A DNA stretch of 57,830 nt. Source: Candidatus Omnitrophota bacterium. GTDB lineage: Bacteria; Omnitrophota; Omnitrophia; Omnitrophales; Aquincolibacteriaceae. The stretch lies in contig CAISGE010000068.1 of the NCBI GenBank assembly GCA_903884815.1, positions 1-57,830 of the forward strand. The letters are read 5' to 3'. The position numbers were made by a program, and so were the translations under genes. Positions 1 to 7,918 of the stretch are shown in pieces. How positions within the stretch are numbered: position 1 is the stretch's first letter; every line of letters starts with the position of its first letter. The notes under the pieces are model-generated. The model saw only the letters and a program-made list of their open reading frames with translations. It was not told where the DNA came from and ran no database searches.

Positions 1-16
1 AAAAGGAGAACGAAAA

Positions 17-688
17 ATGCAACTCTCTTACAGCGCTTTAAGTACGCAGAAGGATTGTCCCCGGTGTTTTTGGCTCGATAGGAATAAGAAACTTGGTCGT
101 CCGCAAGGTATTAAGTCCGGTGTCCCGGGAGCTGTTGACAATATCCTGAAGGACGGACTTGAGCAGTACCGGGGAAGTCTTCCTCCCATCCTCGCCGCAG
201 ATCTGCGCCTTGAAGGATTCGTTCTATATGCCGGCACAGATCTTCCGAAGATGCGGCATTGGAAATCCAATCCGTACAAAATGAAGGATGAAAAAGGGAA
301 CATCATCGTCGGAGCGTTCGACGATCTTCTTCATCATCCGGGAGCGGACACCTACGCTTACCTGGACTACAAAACCACCGGGAAAGAACCTTCTCAGGAG
401 TTCGGGGAGCGGTATTACCAGAGCCAGTGCGACATTTACACGCGCTTCCTGCTTCTCGGCGGGAAGAAAGTCGCGTCCTTTGGAGTGCTGCTTTTCTTCT
501 GGCCGGTGTCCAACGGGAACGGGTCAGTTGATTTTAAGACCATGCCGATCTTCCTCACGCCTAACCCGGACAACGCAGAGGTTCTTTTCAAGAAGGCTAT
601 TGAATGTCTTGAAGGACCGATCCCGGACGCCTCGAACGATTGCGAGTATTGCGGACGCCACAACGCTTTAAACCTAAACGGATTTTAA
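17..688 (+). CDS. RecB/Cas4-like PD-(D/E)XK nuclease
   Basis: Probable phage recombination exonuclease of 223 aa. An N-terminal SYSALSTQKDCPRCFWL segment (Cys14, Cys17) and a C-terminal CEYC pair (Cys209, Cys212) could together hold an iron-sulfur cluster, as in Cas4/AddB-type enzymes. The nuclease core reads GAFDD (Asp102) then YLDYKTT (Asp117, Lys119), followed by a YYQSQCDIYTRFL helix that fits the QxxxY motif. The start has a good AGGAG ribosome site 9 nt upstream. It heads a run of early genes; an exonuclease beside an annealing-type protein is a common phage recombination pair. The family call is firm, the exact substrate is not. Confidence 0.8.
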   Translation: MQLSYSALSTQKDCPRCFWLDRNKKLGRPQGIKSGVPGAVDNILKDGLEQYRGSLPPILAADLRLEGFVLYAGTDLPKMRHWKSNPYKMKDEKGNIIVGAFDDLLHHPGADTYAYLDYKTTGKEPSQEFGERYYQSQCDIYTRFLLLGGKKVASFGVLLFFWPVSNGNGSVDFKTMPIFLTPNPDNAEVLFKKAIECLEGPIPDASNDCEYCGRHNALNLNGF

Positions 689-697
689 GGAGGAATT

Positions 698-1684
698 ATG
701 GAAGAAAAAAAGGAAGTCACCGAAATAGCAACAATCGCCGCCCCAGGATTAAGCGTCCGGGATCTCAAGGCGCGGGTCCAGTTGATTCAGGAAGTCATTC
801 GGTCCGTGATGAAAGAGGGGACGCATTACGGGAAGATCCCGGGCTGTCCAAAGCCTTCTCTCTGGAAGCCAGGGGCCGAGGTTCTCAACATGACGTTTTC
901 GATCGCTGTTGAAAGTCTCGTGGAAAATCTTTCAGAGGCAGACGAGAAGAGATATCGGGTCACGTGTACCGCTTTCAGCGCTGCTGGCGTGAAGCTCGGA
1001 TCTGCCGTTGGGGAATGTTCCTCTGGTGAAGAGAAATTTAAATGGCGCAAGCCAGTTTGCGATCAGGAATGGGAAGAATCCCCCGTTGATCGTAGGCGCG
1101 AGAAATGGGTGAAGGGATACCAAGGACAACCTGAGAAGAAGATCAAACAGGTCCGCATGGAATCGGACGACCAGGCGAACACCATCCTTCAAATGGCCGA
1201 CAAGAGGGCTTTTGTGGCCGTAACCCGCAAGGTAACTGCCGCCTCCGATATCTTCACCCAGGACATTGAGGACATGGAGCATATCCCCGAGGATGGAGAA
1301 GCGACAACAACGGCAACGCCGAAGCCTCAGCCCAAGAAAGAGGCGATGGATATCGCTGCCTTTCGTGAGATCACCTCTAAATTCGCTCAGAAATGTCGCG
1401 GGTGCGAAGGTGATATCAAGGTCGGAGATAAAGCCATGTACAACCAGAAAATCAAAGGCGTTTATCATCCCGCCTGTCTTGCGCCTAAAGAAGAAGCTCC
1501 AACCCTAAAAGCGGTCACTCCCGCGATCATCCAGAACCTTGAGAAGATGGCGATCGCTGCCGGTATGAAACTCATTGACCGGATTGGATCAGACGGTCTT
1601 CAAGAACTGGACCAGATTCAACCCAAGTACGCCGAGGAACTTCTGAAAGAGTTCGCGGAAATAATCGACGGTAAAAATCAATGA
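698..1684 (+). CDS. Phage recombination-module protein with HYGKIPG motif and C-terminal zinc finger
   Basis: Protein of 328 aa. The N-terminal half carries GTHYGKIPGCPKPSLWKPGAE (residues 41-61 region), a motif I know from many uncharacterised phage proteins encoded beside RecB-like exonucleases. The C-terminal part has CRGCEGD followed by a YHPAC segment (roughly residues 235-265), which looks like a treble-clef or PARP-type zinc finger. It lies between two RecB-like nucleases and overlaps the second by ATGA, so a role in DNA annealing or end processing is a fair inference. No enzymatic motif is visible. The ribosome site is AAGGAGG 7 nt before the start. Confidence 0.6.
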   Translation: MEEKKEVTEIATIAAPGLSVRDLKARVQLIQEVIRSVMKEGTHYGKIPGCPKPSLWKPGAEVLNMTFSIAVESLVENLSEADEKRYRVTCTAFSAAGVKLGSAVGECSSGEEKFKWRKPVCDQEWEESPVDRRREKWVKGYQGQPEKKIKQVRMESDDQANTILQMADKRAFVAVTRKVTAASDIFTQDIEDMEHIPEDGEATTTATPKPQPKKEAMDIAAFREITSKFAQKCRGCEGDIKVGDKAMYNQKIKGVYHPACLAPKEEAPTLKAVTPAIIQNLEKMAIAAGMKLIDRIGSDGLQELDQIQPKYAEELLKEFAEIIDGKNQ

Positions 1685-2322
1685 GTCTTAAAGAGATTTG
1701 CTCAAGCATCGACGCGGCTATCGATTTCTCTTCCTTAACGCACCAGTATTTCTATAAGGAACGGGATCTCATATCCGTCACAAAAGCGTTCGAGAAGGTC
1801 GGCGCCACAGACTTCTCAAAGGTCCCGTTTGAAGTGATCGAGCCAGCCCGAGAGCGCGGGGATACCGTTCACGACATGGCCGCGATGTTTGGGAATGAGA
1901 TTCTTGATGAGGATACCGTCACTGAAGAATATGAGGGATATCTCTCCGCGATCCAGAAGTTTTATAAGGAGCGCGTCAAAAAGATCATCGCGATCGAGCA
2001 GAAGATTTATAACCTCCATTTCTGCTACGCCGGGACTTTGGACATTCTCTATCTCAACAAGTCGAGACAACTATGCCTTGATGATTGGAAGACTCCGAAG
2101 AAAGATCACAAGGTTTCAAAGTGGCAAACTGCGGCTTACGCCTACGCATGGGAAAAGCTCACGCGAAAAAAGGTTTCGGAGAGAGCGAGCGTCCTACTTC
2201 GTCCGGACGGAACCTATCAACGCGAAGAACATAAGAACCCCCTCAAACGCGATTTCGACGACTTCGTAACCATCCTTCGTTGCGTGATCCTGCTAACCAA
2301 CAACAAACTCGGGAGAAAATAA
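1681..2322 (+). CDS. Second RecB-like PD-(D/E)XK nuclease
   Basis: Protein of 213 aa whose start overlaps the previous stop (ATGA). The core motif is CYAGTLDIL (Asp121) followed by LCLDDWKTPKK (Asp134/Asp135, Lys137) and a KWQTAAYAYAWEKL helix (Gln149), the usual order in YqaJ/RecB-type phage exonucleases. Unlike the gene at 17-688 it has no paired cysteines, so it is a different subfamily and not a duplicate. Two such nucleases within 2.3 kb suggest that one processes ends for recombination and the other has a separate substrate; that split is inference. Confidence 0.7.
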   Translation: MSLKEICSSIDAAIDFSSLTHQYFYKERDLISVTKAFEKVGATDFSKVPFEVIEPARERGDTVHDMAAMFGNEILDEDTVTEEYEGYLSAIQKFYKERVKKIIAIEQKIYNLHFCYAGTLDILYLNKSRQLCLDDWKTPKKDHKVSKWQTAAYAYAWEKLTRKKVSERASVLLRPDGTYQREEHKNPLKRDFDDFVTILRCVILLTNNKLGRK

Positions 2323-2323
2323 C

Positions 2324-2947
2324 ATGTGCCGCTTCTTTTCAGGAATCGTAACGAAGAAATCAATTGTTTGGGACCTCGACATTGACAGTCACGAGGACCT
2401 TTTGGCGAAGGCCGGGATCAAGGACATAAAGACTGATCCTAACTTTGTCCGGGTCGAGCTTGTTCCCACCGACAACGATGTGTTTAACCACGATATCAAG
2501 AACTGGAAACTCCACGTTGACCAAGATTTTAAGCCTGATTGGTTTGACGCGGACGATGCGGAAAAGAAAATGCGGAAGCTGATCGGCTCATGCTTCGCCG
2601 AACGATTTATTAAAAGAAAAATCAAAAAGATCACCACAGGCCGGTGGTTTCTCGGGACCGGCGGCACGATCCAATACGTCAGCGGCGGCACGATCCAATA
2701 CGTCAGAGGCGGCACGATCCAATACGTCAGAGGCGGCACGATCCAATACGTCAGCGGCGGCACGATCCAATACGTCAGCGGCGGCACGATCCAATACGTC
2801 AGCGGCGGCACGATCCAAAGAGTAAATTTTCAATGGCCCGGAAAGATCGAGAAGATCACCGAAAACGGCATTGTCATTTTTGATGATGGCAACGCCAAGC
2901 GGATCGTTGTCGCGGACCCCAAGATCAAGATTGAGATGTTCAAATAA
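2324..2947 (+). CDS. Phage protein with seven GGTIQYV(S/R) octapeptide repeats
   Basis: Protein of 207 aa. The N-terminal part (MCRFFSGI, then WDLDIDSHEDLL, and VDQDFKPDWFD near residue 70) resembles a conserved phage family of unknown function. From about residue 113 there are seven copies of an eight-residue unit GGTIQYVS or GGTIQYVR, the last degenerate, followed by a basic C-terminus. The repeats are likely to stack as short beta strands, one turn per repeat; that is inference. At DNA level they form a perfect 24-bp tandem array. The gene starts 1 nt after the nuclease stop and was called by its conserved N-terminus. Confidence 0.65.
   Translation: MCRFFSGIVTKKSIVWDLDIDSHEDLLAKAGIKDIKTDPNFVRVELVPTDNDVFNHDIKNWKLHVDQDFKPDWFDADDAEKKMRKLIGSCFAERFIKRKIKKITTGRWFLGTGGTIQYVSGGTIQYVRGGTIQYVRGGTIQYVSGGTIQYVSGGTIQYVSGGTIQRVNFQWPGKIEKITENGIVIFDDGNAKRIVVADPKIKIEMFK
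2660..2819 (+). repeat. 24-bp coding tandem repeat, seven copies
   Basis: The string GGCACGATCCAA recurs with exact 24-bp period at 2663, 2687, 2711, 2735, 2759, 2783 and 2807. Units are nearly identical; the main difference is AGC versus AGA at the eighth codon (Ser or Arg). The copies stay in frame, so gain or loss of a unit would add or remove eight residues without a frameshift. The near-perfect identity points to recent expansion or ongoing slippage. Confidence 0.95.
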
Positions 2948-2965
2948 AAACCAAAAGGAGAAAGT

Positions 2966-3826
2966 ATGGAAACCACGCATATGGAAGCCCAAGTTTATCT
3001 TCAACCCGGAACATCGATCGCTATCCGGGAAGACGACAAGATCGTTGCTCAAAGCAATCAGCTCGTTGAACAGGCAAACTCGCTCTTGATCAAGACAGAT
3101 CTCGGGTGTCAGCAAGCCCGGGAGATCGCGGACATGCTCAAAGCGTTCATTGACGGTCCTGGAACGTACCACGACGAAGAGATCAATATGGCTAATGCTC
3201 TTCACAAAAGGCTTTGTGAGAAGAGGAACGTCATCATAAACGGCCCAAAACTGGCTTATAAGGCCATCAAGGACCGGATAGCCATCTACGTTGACGACCA
3301 GCGCCGGAAGCGCGAGGAGGCTGAAAGACGCGCAGAAGAAGCGGCTCGTGAGAAGGAGAGACAAAAGCAAGCTGCGATCCAAGAGAAAATTGATGAGGAA
3401 AATCGGAAGATCGCGGCACAGAAGCGCGAGGAAGCGGAGAGACGAGCCGAAGTTGAACGGAAGATCCAGAGACAGAAGGACGAGGAGAAACGCGCACAGA
3501 TGGAGCGCGAGGAAGCGGAACGGCGCAAGGCGGAGAAAGAGCGCGTTGCTACTGAGAAGGAGAAGGCCGAGGAAAAGAAAGATCTTCTCATCGAGAAAAA
3601 AGAAGCGGTCTATGTCGCGCCTCGGAAGGTTTCGACCTACGTCCCTCAAGGAGTTTCCGTGTCGTTTGAGTGGGACGCTCGGGTAGTCAATAAGGCCCGA
3701 GTCCCGGACCAGTATCTTATCGTCGATATCAACGCTCTTGAGAAGGCTCAGAAGGCTGCAAAGGGAGCTCTCACGATCCCAGGAGTGGTGTTCACAAAAA
3801 GAGTCGTTGGATCTTTGAGGAAATAA
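2966..3826 (+). CDS. Coiled-coil phage recombination-associated protein
   Basis: Protein of 286 aa with three parts: an N-terminal helical region (residues 1-110), a long charged coiled coil rich in Glu, Lys, Arg and Ala (about 110-215), and a C-terminal domain reading WDARVVNKARVPDQYLIVDI then ALTIPGV. That last domain is common in phage proteins encoded near RecT or YqaJ homologues, where it is linked to DNA metabolism without a proven activity. The ribosome site AAAGGAGAAAGT is strong. The run of GAGGAAGCGG-like codons generates long spurious antisense frames. Confidence 0.65.
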   Translation: METTHMEAQVYLQPGTSIAIREDDKIVAQSNQLVEQANSLLIKTDLGCQQAREIADMLKAFIDGPGTYHDEEINMANALHKRLCEKRNVIINGPKLAYKAIKDRIAIYVDDQRRKREEAERRAEEAAREKERQKQAAIQEKIDEENRKIAAQKREEAERRAEVERKIQRQKDEEKRAQMEREEAERRKAEKERVATEKEKAEEKKDLLIEKKEAVYVAPRKVSTYVPQGVSVSFEWDARVVNKARVPDQYLIVDINALEKAQKAAKGALTIPGVVFTKRVVGSLRK

Positions 3827-4239
3827 TGCTCAAAGGAGAAGCGGTCCTTAAGGCAGCAGGTATGGAGTCCTGCGCTCTGCATTATCGCGTCCAACTCGAA
3901 ACGGCGAAGAGACTTGCTTATGACTGCGCTTTATCGAAAGGACAGATCACGAGCGACGATGTCCGAGAAGAGGCTGAACGGCGCGGGATAGTGCTTTCTT
4001 TCAGCAAAAACTGGTCTGGGAGCGTGTTTCGAGGGAAGGAATGGGAACAGTGCGGATTTAGCAGCTCTAGGCATTCTGGAAGTAATGGACACCTGCTGCG
4101 CGTGTGGAGGTTGAGGAACCAGCCAAAACCAATAACCTCGGTCCCGGCTAAGAAGCAAGAACCTGAAAAAAAGCCAGTATTTCAATCCGAACTCTTCAGC
4201 CCTTCGGAAGTTCCGTCTTACCACGAGTTTTTAACATAA
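3826..4239 (+). CDS. Early phage protein of unknown function
   Basis: Protein of 137 aa whose ATG overlaps the previous stop (TAATG). The middle (residues 40-90) reads ITSDDVREEAERRGIVLSFS then VFRGKEWEQCG and LLRVWRL. This pattern occurs in small phage proteins near replication genes and may be a winged-helix domain. The C-terminal third is proline- and lysine-rich and ends in a hydrophilic tail. I do not recognise a defined family; position suggests a role in replication or its control. Confidence 0.5.
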   Translation: MLKGEAVLKAAGMESCALHYRVQLETAKRLAYDCALSKGQITSDDVREEAERRGIVLSFSKNWSGSVFRGKEWEQCGFSSSRHSGSNGHLLRVWRLRNQPKPITSVPAKKQEPEKKPVFQSELFSPSEVPSYHEFLT

Positions 4240-4301
4240 TTTTTTTTATTTCGCTTGTAGTGCTTGTTCTTATTTTTTTATCAGGCAGAGGATTTATCGT
4301 C

Positions 4302-4922
4302 ATGAAGTGGTACCAGCACGAAACAAACGCTCACAATGATGAAGATATGCGCGATTTAATCCACAGATTCGGTCTTGAAGGATACGGCGCTTACGTGATT
4401 TGCTTGGAACTTATCGCTGAAAAGATCGATGGGAATCTTATAGCTGAAATCACCATAAGTGATGCAGTTCTTCGCGAAAAGCTACGGCTTTCTCACCAAA
4501 AATTGACCAAAATCCTGTCGTTTTTTGGTCAAAAAACGCTCATTTTTTCAAAATTTTCTAAAAAATATTGGATTCTTAAATGTCCGGCACTTTTAAAACG
4601 TATAGACAACTGGACCACAAAGAAGGCGAAACGCTACGGAGTCACTACGGAGCAAGTCCCACTACAATCACAATCAGAAAGAGAAATAGAAAGACATCAA
4701 GAACCGGCGGACGGACTTTTTTCTGAAGAACAGGTCAAAAACATAAAGATTCAAATCGCGCAATCCCTTGGTCATAGCGTCCTTTCAGAAGCCAACGCAG
4801 AGAACTTTAATACGGTCCTCCAAAAACTAAAAACGGCCATGGGACGAAAAGAAGACGTCCGAGATCCCTATGCCTACACCCTCACCATTGCCAAAAACAT
4901 CGGAAAGGAAATTACCGTATGA
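4302..4922 (+). CDS. DnaD-like replication initiation protein (DUF4373-type N-terminus)
   Basis: I chose ATG 4302 over the longer frame at 4260 because it has AGAGGA 9 nt upstream and begins with the conserved MKWYQHETNAHNDEDMRDLI segment of Lin1244/DUF4373 replication proteins. It is 206 aa. The N-terminal 90 residues are the winged-helix part (GLEGYGAYVICLELIAEKI); the C-terminal region with DPYAYTLTIAKN resembles a DnaD-type tail. These proteins load helicase on phage or plasmid origins. The next gene overlaps by ATGA. Confidence 0.65.
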   Translation: MKWYQHETNAHNDEDMRDLIHRFGLEGYGAYVICLELIAEKIDGNLIAEITISDAVLREKLRLSHQKLTKILSFFGQKTLIFSKFSKKYWILKCPALLKRIDNWTTKKAKRYGVTTEQVPLQSQSEREIERHQEPADGLFSEEQVKNIKIQIAQSLGHSVLSEANAENFNTVLQKLKTAMGRKEDVRDPYAYTLTIAKNIGKEITV

Positions 4923-5185
4923 CAGACACCGGATACAAACCCATGTTCTCAGGAGAATCAATATCTCCCCCAAATCTCGGTCCATCCGCTGAACAAAAAA
5001 TGTCAAACCTTCTCAAGTTGATCGGGAACCCATCGGAATGCCGTGGATGCAAGGCCGGGATCTGGTGGACGGTTACAAAGATCGGAAAAAAGATGCCTTT
5101 AAATTCTGATGGAACTTCTCATTTCTCGTCGTGCCCGGAAGCCATTAAATTTAGAAGAGAAAAAATAAAAGAAAGGACTCGGTGA
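4919..5185 (+). CDS. Small zinc-binding phage protein
   Basis: Protein of 88 aa overlapping the replication gene (ATGA). It has CRGCKAGIWWTVTKIGKK, then DGTSHFSSCPEA, which places two cysteines, a histidine and a third cysteine as likely zinc ligands. The pattern (CxxC, Trp, GKxxP, DGxxH, CP) is a widespread small phage protein of unknown job. Coupled translation suggests it works with the replication protein. Confidence 0.55.
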   Translation: MTDTGYKPMFSGESISPPNLGPSAEQKMSNLLKLIGNPSECRGCKAGIWWTVTKIGKKMPLNSDGTSHFSSCPEAIKFRREKIKERTR

Positions 5186-5194
5186 GGTGAATTT

Positions 5195-5530
5195 ATGAGC
5201 GCTCAACTGAAAGTAAACCTAAAAAGGATACCGAGAATTGTTCGTTTGATCTGCGGGTCTTACGACGCATGGATCGTAGGGGGCGCCTCTGATCCGAACC
5301 AATCCATCCCCAAGGACTATGACGTTTGCGTTCCTTTTCGTCAGTGGAAAGAGGTTGCTCTTTTGATCCCGAAAGATGCCAGGCCGACGCTTTATGGCGG
5401 ATGGAAATTCCAGTGTGACGGATTCTTAGTGGACGTTTGGCCGCAGGATCTCGGGGACGTTTTGATCTGTGCGAAATGTAAATGGGCGTGGCAACCACAA
5501 CACAACATTAGGATCACAAAAGTTTTATAA
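5195..5530 (+). CDS. Small nucleotidyltransferase-like protein
   Basis: Protein of 111 aa. WIVGGASDPN followed by KDYDVCVPF near residues 26-47 matches the GG...DxD metal site of the pol-beta nucleotidyltransferase fold in its small phage form; a third acidic residue may be Asp81 in FLVDVWP. Such proteins are found alone in phage early regions and their substrate is not known. AGGTGAATTT precedes the ATG. The fold call rests only on the short active-site pattern. Confidence 0.5.
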   Translation: MSAQLKVNLKRIPRIVRLICGSYDAWIVGGASDPNQSIPKDYDVCVPFRQWKEVALLIPKDARPTLYGGWKFQCDGFLVDVWPQDLGDVLICAKCKWAWQPQHNIRITKVL

Positions 5531-5555
5531 AACCACAACAGAAAAAGGAGTGAAT

Positions 5556-5858
5556 ATGTCCCCAACAGCAACAGAAGCGCCGAAGAAGGAAGCAAAAACA
5601 GTGAAGTCGAACAAGCCACCCAAAGAGTTACCCGGGATGCCCGAGAAAGATGAACTCGGGAAAGCCGCGGACAAGTTCAAAGAGGCAAGCGACGCCGTTG
5701 TGAAAGCCAAGGACGCTCTTGGCGAGGCTGCCGCCGATCTCATGATCGAGATGCGCCGATCCAAGCGTTACCTGATCCCGGTCGATGGCGGATCGCTCGA
5801 ACTGAAACACGAAGCCGCGAAAGAAGTAGTGAAGTTCATCCGGGCGAAGGCGGCATAA
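5556..5858 (+). CDS. Small helical phage protein
   Basis: The ATG at 5556 follows AAAAAGGAG at 5 nt and is preferred to the longer frame from 5469, giving 100 aa. The protein starts with a Lys/Pro-rich disordered stretch and then forms a helix (residues 30-75, DELGKAADKFKEASDAVVKA) with Ala-rich heptads. The C-terminus, LIPVDGGSLELKHE, looks like a short beta hairpin. No function recognised. It ends 1 nt before the VRR-NUC gene, so the two are likely translated together. Confidence 0.5.
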   Translation: MSPTATEAPKKEAKTVKSNKPPKELPGMPEKDELGKAADKFKEASDAVVKAKDALGEAAADLMIEMRRSKRYLIPVDGGSLELKHEAAKEVVKFIRAKAA

Positions 5859-5859
5859 C

Positions 5860-6189
5860 ATGGCACATCCTCTCGCGCTCAGGAAAGAGAAAGATGTCCT
5901 TCGGGAGATCCTTCTCTATCTTCGGGCGCGGGGGGTGTTTCATTTCCGCATTAACACGACCGGCACGTGGCACCCGTCCCGCAAGATCTTTTTAAAACCG
6001 CACAACCTGACGCCCGGCACAGCCGACGTGATCGTGCTGAAAAACGGGAAGATGATCTGCCTCGAAGCGAAGTCTCCGACCGGGAAACAATCACCAGAAC
6101 AAAAACAATTTGAACTTAACGTCAAGCGTTCAGGCGGCGAGTATTACCTCGTCCGGTGCGTCCAGGACGTTTTGGATAAGGGGATATGA
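5860..6189 (+). CDS. VRR-NUC domain endonuclease
   Basis: Protein of 109 aa, the full length of a stand-alone phage VRR-NUC (PF08774). The active site reads TPGTADVIVL then CLEAKSPTGKQSPEQKQFE, giving the Asp, Glu and Lys of the PD-(D/E)XK core, and ends with GGEYYLVRC. These enzymes cut branched or flap DNA, so it probably acts as a Holliday-junction or flap resolvase in replication and recombination of the phage genome. Confidence 0.8.
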   Translation: MAHPLALRKEKDVLREILLYLRARGVFHFRINTTGTWHPSRKIFLKPHNLTPGTADVIVLKNGKMICLEAKSPTGKQSPEQKQFELNVKRSGGEYYLVRCVQDVLDKGI

Positions 6190-6190
6190 A

Positions 6191-6556
6191 ATGAGTTTTC
6201 ACGTTCCAAATCAGTACCGATTCACCGAAGAGGGAAACATGCTCTCCTCAGATCCTTCGGATGGGAATGTTGGATGTTTTTTGATTCCTTACGCTTCGAA
6301 CAGGCTTTGCGTTATCGCGACCGATGGAAAAGGAATTAAGCCCGAATGGGAACACGTTTCAGTATCGATCAAAAACCGATGCCCGAATTGGATCGAGATG
6401 TGTTTTGTTAAAGACCTATTTTGGGACTCGGAAGACGTTGTGATTCAGTTTCATCCTCCGAAAAGTCAATACGTCAACAATCACGAACACTGTCTCCACA
6501 TGTGGGGCGCGTCGGAAAGAAGGTTGAATTGCCTCCGACGATCTTTGTGGGGTTAA
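6191..6556 (+). CDS. Phage protein of the DUF7694-like type
   Basis: Protein of 121 aa starting at ATG 6191 after AGGGGATATGAA; the longer frame from 6110 lies over the nuclease gene. It contains NRLCVIATDGKGI and VSVSIKNRCPNWIEMCFVKD, then DVVIQFHPPKSQYVNNHEHCLHMW. This sequence type is frequent in phages and I associate it with DUF7694; the family label is from memory. Function unknown. Confidence 0.5.
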   Translation: MSFHVPNQYRFTEEGNMLSSDPSDGNVGCFLIPYASNRLCVIATDGKGIKPEWEHVSVSIKNRCPNWIEMCFVKDLFWDSEDVVIQFHPPKSQYVNNHEHCLHMWGASERRLNCLRRSLWG

Positions 6557-6560
6557 AAGC

Positions 6561-6788
6561 ATGAAGAATGAAGTGGCGGTTTTTATGCTCAAAGAAATAG
6601 ACGTTAAGCTAGGCCTCCGGAAGCGTCCAATCGATAAGGTTCTCGCATGGAAACTCGATCAAGTCCGGAAGACAGTCGAATCTGGTGCGGACCTGACCGG
6701 GACCGAGGAAGAGATCCTGAAGTTTAACTGGACTCGCTTTACAGATCCCCAGAGGTTGAAGTGGGGTAGTTTTGTGAGGCCGCGATGA
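6561..6788 (+). CDS. Hypothetical phage protein
   Basis: Protein of 75 aa in the early operon, 4 nt after the previous gene and overlapping the next by ATGA. It is helical and basic, with LDQVRKTVESGADLTGTEEEIL in the middle and no recognisable motif. The tight packing on both sides is the main support for it being real. Confidence 0.45.
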   Translation: MKNEVAVFMLKEIDVKLGLRKRPIDKVLAWKLDQVRKTVESGADLTGTEEEILKFNWTRFTDPQRLKWGSFVRPR

Positions 6789-7189
6789 TCTATCGCACCA
6801 GAACGAAGTACGGAAATACCCCCATTCAGTCAACCAAGATGCTCGATCAATTCACGCATGGCAAGTCCTTGCGCTCAAAGCTCGAATTCAATCATGCGCT
6901 TTGGTTGCTATCCGAATGGCAGGCGAAGCGCGTGAAAAATTGGGAATACGAGAAGTCCTACGATTTAGAAGTGGATGGGAAGATGGTTTGCAGGATAGAG
7001 CCCGATTTCACAGTCCTACTTCCAGACCTGAGACAAGAAGTGCACGAAATAAAGTCGCCCGCGACTAAAACGAGGGAGTGGGCGATTAAAGCGAAGCTTT
7101 TCGGGATTTTATATCCGCATATTCGATATCGTCTTTTTGAGAGCGGATTCGAGAGAAAAAAGTTTTTTATCCAAGTAGAAGACGAATAA
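6785..7189 (+). CDS. DUF1064-type phage nuclease
   Basis: Protein of 134 aa. The pattern SKLEFNHAL, then CRIEPDFTVLLP and EVHEIKSPATKTREWAIKAKLF, matches DUF1064 (PF06356), a PD-(D/E)XK relative: Glu near residue 34, Asp near 74 and the ExK of EIKS near 90. These are small phage endonucleases thought to act on branched DNA. It is the fourth nuclease of this superfamily in the left module. Confidence 0.7.
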   Translation: MIYRTRTKYGNTPIQSTKMLDQFTHGKSLRSKLEFNHALWLLSEWQAKRVKNWEYEKSYDLEVDGKMVCRIEPDFTVLLPDLRQEVHEIKSPATKTREWAIKAKLFGILYPHIRYRLFESGFERKKFFIQVEDE

Positions 7190-7210
7190 CAACCAACCAA
7201 AGGAGAACAT

Positions 7211-7918
7211 GTGAAAAATCTACCGTTAAATTCGATTCAACCCTCGTCTACAAATCCCAGGAAACATTTTGATGCAACGGCTATCAAGGAACTGGCCGAG
7301 AGCATAAAGAAGCATGGGGTACTCCAACCGATCCTCGTGCGCGAAATTGGCGCTGTACCGGAGAACATGGTGAAAGTAGGAACGCCTTCTTATGAACTTG
7401 TGGCCGGAGAGCGCCGCTTCCGCGCAGGCAAGCTCGCGGGTCTGAAGGAGATCCCGGCCATTGTTCTGAAGCTGACAGACATCGAAGCGGTCGAGATTCA
7501 GGTGATCGAGAACCTTCAAAGAGCGGACCTCCACCCGATGGAAGAGGCGGAAGGGTATGAATTCCTGATGAAGCAGCACGGCTATGCCGGCGCGGACGCG
7601 ATCGCCGCGAAGATCGGGAAGAGCCGGTCTTATGTCTACGGACGATTGAAACTTTGCGCCTTAACGCCAGACGTTAAGAAGGCCTTTTTGAAGGATGCGA
7701 TCAGCCCCAGCGTCGCCCTTTTGCTCGCCTGGATCCAGGAAAGCCTCCAGGCCAAGGCCTCGAAGACCGTCCTGGAAGGGAAATATGGCGAAGGCCCGTT
7801 GCCCTACCGCCAAGCCGTGGAATTCCTGAAAGACAACTACACCCTGACCCTCGCCGTAGACGGGGCTCTATTGATTAAGCAAGCGGTGAACGCTGCGGAT
7901 GAGAAGGTGAAACCATGA
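7211..7918 (+). CDS. ParB/Spo0J-like protein
   Basis: Protein of 235 aa with a GTG start, AAAGGAG 6 nt upstream. The N-terminal ParB domain has LPLNSIQPSSTNPRKHF and YELVAGERRFRAGKLAG (GERR at 66-69, the CTP-binding motif), then ENLQRADLHPMEEAEGYEFL. A helix-turn-helix follows (KIGKSRSYVYGRLKLCALTP). There is no C-terminal dimerisation domain of the usual chromosomal kind and no ParA nearby, so it may act as a DNA-binding clamp or transcription factor and not in partition. It overlaps the deformylase gene by 4 nt. Confidence 0.8.
   Translation: MKNLPLNSIQPSSTNPRKHFDATAIKELAESIKKHGVLQPILVREIGAVPENMVKVGTPSYELVAGERRFRAGKLAGLKEIPAIVLKLTDIEAVEIQVIENLQRADLHPMEEAEGYEFLMKQHGYAGADAIAAKIGKSRSYVYGRLKLCALTPDVKKAFLKDAISPSVALLLAWIQESLQAKASKTVLEGKYGEGPLPYRQAVEFLKDNYTLTLAVDGALLIKQAVNAADEKVKP

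Noticed and set aside
2660..2819. Possible CRISPR array
   Set aside because: Units are contiguous 24-bp repeats without spacers and lie in frame in a coding sequence; no cas genes are present.
2588..3649. Long minus-strand frame of 353 aa across the octapeptide repeats and coiled-coil gene
   Set aside because: It is the antisense of the 24-bp array and of Glu/Arg-rich codons; its residues are low-complexity (Leu/Arg/Ala runs) and it has no plausible start signal. The plus-strand genes have strong ribosome sites.
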